From: an uncultured Clostridia bacterium
GTDB lineage: Bacteria; Bacillota; Clostridia; Oscillospirales; Acutalibacteraceae
DNA: 43,307 bases
Reading direction: 5' to 3'
Assembly: GCA_947624865.1 (NCBI GenBank)
Contig: CANQMH010000008.1
Coordinates: 1 to 43,307 of the forward strand
Shown: positions 41,912 to 43,307 of the stretch, in pieces
Layout of the letters: the number at the start of each line of letters is the position of its first letter
Position numbering within the stretch: the stretch's first letter is position 1
Notes under the pieces: generated by a model
What the model saw: only the letters and a program-made list of their open reading frames with translations
What the model was told of the DNA's origin: nothing
The model's database searches: none
Position numbers and translations under genes: made by a program

Positions 41912-42598
41912 TTAATAATAAAATCTTATAAACTTTATGTTATAAAAATCACAGGTGGTAATGTCGTTAGTGTCGAGTTCATTAATTAAAATATAGTTTG
42001 AAGCTACGCCGAGGAGATATCCTGATCTTGTAACAATGGTATTTGAACCTACCAAAAAATCAATAGTAACTCGTCTGCCAATCTGAGTTCTGATAAAGCC
42101 ATTCAGATATTGAATACTCTCTGCTGTAATTGGATACGGGTTGTTGTAGTCTGTGATTGCAACACCCATATCATTTTGTAGTCCGCTGTCCATTGTTGCT
42201 CCATAATCCAGCACAGTTGCCGGAGTATCAGGTACATCACCGGTAAGAGGAACGCTTGTAACCTCGTTTGTAGTGTTGGTGCTTTGCTGAGTTTCCTGTC
42301 TTTCTGCCTCTTGAGTTGCCTGCAAATTATTTTGTTGCTGCTGCTGTTGATTTTGGTCATAAATTATAGCTCTGTTATATGCAGCAATATCAGTTAATGC
42401 CGGTATAGTATATAGCTCTCTGTTTACAACATTAGACACGCAGCCTTGATTTGTGCATCCGTTTTGACCGATCCCGTAATAATCGCTTGCATTAAGTTGA
42501 TTATTAAATCTGTTGACTGTGTTAGCATTTTGATTTGATGTGCCGTTATTGTTTATCGGCGTCGGATTTTGATTTTGAGTTGAATTATTATTAGCCAT
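41912..42598 (-). CDS. gerQ: GerQ-like spore coat protein
   Basis: 228 aa. The N-terminal two thirds are low complexity, rich in Asn and Gln (NNNSTQNQNPTPINNN; a QQQQQQ run). The C-terminal ~65 residues (YLNGFIRTQIGRRVTIDFLV to FYNIKFIRFYY) match the globular domain of GerQ, which retains the cortex hydrolase CwlJ in the coat and is crosslinked by transglutaminase. Gln/Lys-poor but Gln-rich linkers would suit crosslinking. It lies 9 bp downstream of cwlJ, the same pairing as in Bacillus. The family call rests on the C-terminus and the neighbour. Confidence 0.75.
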   Translation of the reverse strand: MANNNSTQNQNPTPINNNGTSNQNANTVNRFNNQLNASDYYGIGQNGCTNQGCVSNVVNRELYTIPALTDIAAYNRAIIYDQNQQQQQQNNLQATQEAERQETQQSTNTTNEVTSVPLTGDVPDTPATVLDYGATMDSGLQNDMGVAITDYNNPYPITAESIQYLNGFIRTQIGRRVTIDFLVGSNTIVTRSGYLLGVASNYILINELDTNDITTCDFYNIKFIRFYY

Positions 42599-42607
42599 AG
42601 TACCTCC

Positions 42608-43051
42608 TTAAGTATTTGAATACGCCTGAGTGGGTGCGTAAAAGCAGTGATCGCCTACACGATTGTAAATTACTCCGTTGTTTGACGGAAAAAATGTTGG
42701 ACAGCTGTTTGAAAAGGGATTAAAGTAAAAGATAGAATTTCCTACGGAACTCGCTGTGTTTCCTGCCAGTGCCCAGTCGGCGATTTCATAATGAATATCT
42801 TCCGGCGTAGTGTTGTAAATATTCTGAGGATTATATGCTCCGCCAATGGACGTTTTCAGGCAAGTAAACTGATTTGGTTGTTCAATTATTGCACGAACAT
42901 CGCCGCCGTTGCTTACTCTGGCAAACTCACCGTCAGGTACATTGGCACGGTTGATAATTACCGATGCAACAGCTCTCATTCCATCATCACCCTCGCCGCC
43001 GGCCTCACATTTGATTAATCTTGCAAACAATTCTCTTGTGTCAAATGCCAT
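42608..43051 (-). CDS. cwlJ: spore cortex-lytic hydrolase CwlJ
   Basis: 147 aa with no signal peptide, as expected for a protein made in the mother cell and deposited on the coat. The Hydrolase_2 domain starts immediately: LFARLIKCEAGGEGDDGM, with presumed catalytic Glu16, then AVASVIINRANVPDG. The start at 43051 follows AGGTG; the longer frame adds nine residues without a ribosome site. Co-transcribed with gerQ. Acts on muramic-lactam cortex peptidoglycan in germination. Confidence 0.88.
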   Translation of the reverse strand: MAFDTRELFARLIKCEAGGEGDDGMRAVASVIINRANVPDGEFARVSNGGDVRAIIEQPNQFTCLKTSIGGAYNPQNIYNTTPEDIHYEIADWALAGNTASSVGNSIFYFNPFSNSCPTFFPSNNGVIYNRVGDHCFYAPTQAYSNT

Positions 43052-43117
43052 GTTTTCACCTGCCGTCTTGTTATTCAATTCATTTTATTCAAAAAGAAAA
43101 AAACTGTTACTTTTCTC

Positions 43118-43146
43118 TTGACAATAAATGAAAAAGCAAGTAAAAT
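43118..43146 (+). promoter_or_regulatory. promoter of the truncated tRNA gene
   Basis: TTGACA (43118-43123), 17 bp, TAAAAT (43141-43146), giving a start near 43153, about 17 bases ahead of the tRNA 5' end. Confidence 0.7.
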
Positions 43147-43169
43147 ATATAATTGTTACGGCAAAATAA

Positions 43170-43209
43170 GGATACGTATCGAAGTGGTCATAACGGGGCT
43201 GACTCGAAA
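43170..43209 (+). tRNA. tRNA-Ser(CGA) 5' half, interrupted in the anticodon loop
   Basis: Acceptor 5' strand GGATACG, D-arm with the TCGAAGTGGTCATAACGG pattern of bacterial tRNA-Ser, anticodon stem GCTGA and loop CTCGAAA (anticodon CGA, 43205-43207) are present. The expected 3' stem TCAGC is absent (ACGAA instead), and no variable arm, T-arm or acceptor 3' strand follows. The gene is thus cut exactly after the anticodon loop, a common crossover point for integrases. Confidence 0.6.
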
Positions 43210-43236
43210 ACGAAACACCACTTTGGACAACTCCCT

Positions 43237-43268
43237 CCGAAAAGTCTTGATTTTACAAGGGTTTTCGG
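43237..43268 (+). repeat. inverted repeat just inside the proposed second element
   Basis: CCGAAAA (43237-43243) pairs with TTTTCGG (43262-43268), with an inner CTTG/CAAG pairing around ATTTTA. It lies 27 bp from the tRNA breakpoint and resembles recombinase-site repeats at element ends. No T tract follows, so it is not a clear terminator. The remainder to 43307 shows no gene. Confidence 0.45.
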
Positions 43269-43307
43269 CTATCCTTGAAAAGTAAATATGTTGTAGTTCT
43301 CTCCATC

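Noticed and set aside
43170..43270. Complete tRNA-Ser using the TATCC near 43270 as acceptor 3' strand
   Set aside because: Only five acceptor pairs form, and the anticodon stem, variable arm and T-arm are missing.

Overview
The window looks like a chromosomal segment of an AT-rich, spore-forming Clostridia bacterium (Oscillospiraceae). A Ruminococcus bromii-like species is my best guess. The grounds are a complete sporulation/germination gene set (spoIIGA-sigE, cwlJ-gerQ, ylmC-like), a type I dockerin protein, and a secreted protein with four starch-binding CBM26-like modules, which together recall the R. bromii amylosome. The species assignment is inference.

Layout. 1-5.6 kb: purine genes purF (5' cut by the window), purB, purA, guaA. 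5.6-14.0 kb: an accessory island that starts at the 3' end of guaA, a known integration hot spot. It carries an XRE repressor divergent from xis-int, a MobC-like gene, a pair of hairpins that look like an oriT, a toxin-antitoxin remnant, a TnpV scar, an intact DpnII-type restriction-modification operon (Dam-type methylase, unknown protein, DpnII nuclease, second methylase), a broken defence-type reverse transcriptase and a KTR-protein remnant. Short direct repeats near both ends may be integrase arm sites. This reads as a decayed integrative mobilizable element that keeps a working R-M cargo.

14.1-18.7 kb: an ABC-2 exporter pair behind a leader that can fold into mutually exclusive antiterminator and terminator helices, an orphan DUF4062 gene, a nitrilase remnant and a sugar O-acetyltransferase. 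18.7-20.0 kb: no ordinary gene, but a consensus promoter, an ideal Shine-Dalgarno, a 22-codon ORF, several helices and an intrinsic terminator define a ~575-nt transcript of unknown function. 20.0-24.0 kb: the secreted papain-like protease with CBM26-like modules and the FIVAR/dockerin protein.

24.0-31.5 kb (minus strand): phosphoglucomutase and three cell-envelope glycan genes, one an acyltransferase fused to a GT-C-like membrane domain. 31.6-35.6 kb: pfkA, a MORN-repeat protein, an MscS channel and a lipoprotein. 35.6-39.9 kb: sigE and spoIIGA, a DUF3789 microprotein, a DegV protein, a YlmC/YmxH protein and a spore-type cell wall hydrolase. 40.0-41.8 kb: rpsB-tsf. 41.9-43.05 kb: gerQ-like and cwlJ. 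At the right edge a promoter drives a tRNA-Ser gene that is cut off in the anticodon loop and followed by unrelated DNA, suggesting that a second integrated element begins there.

The most notable candidates for undescribed biology are the ABC-exporter leader RNA (14.2 kb), the 18.8-19.4 kb transcript, the oriT-like hairpin pair with complementary loops (8.25 kb) and the starch-binding protease/dockerin pair. All calls are from reading the sequence; no database search was run.
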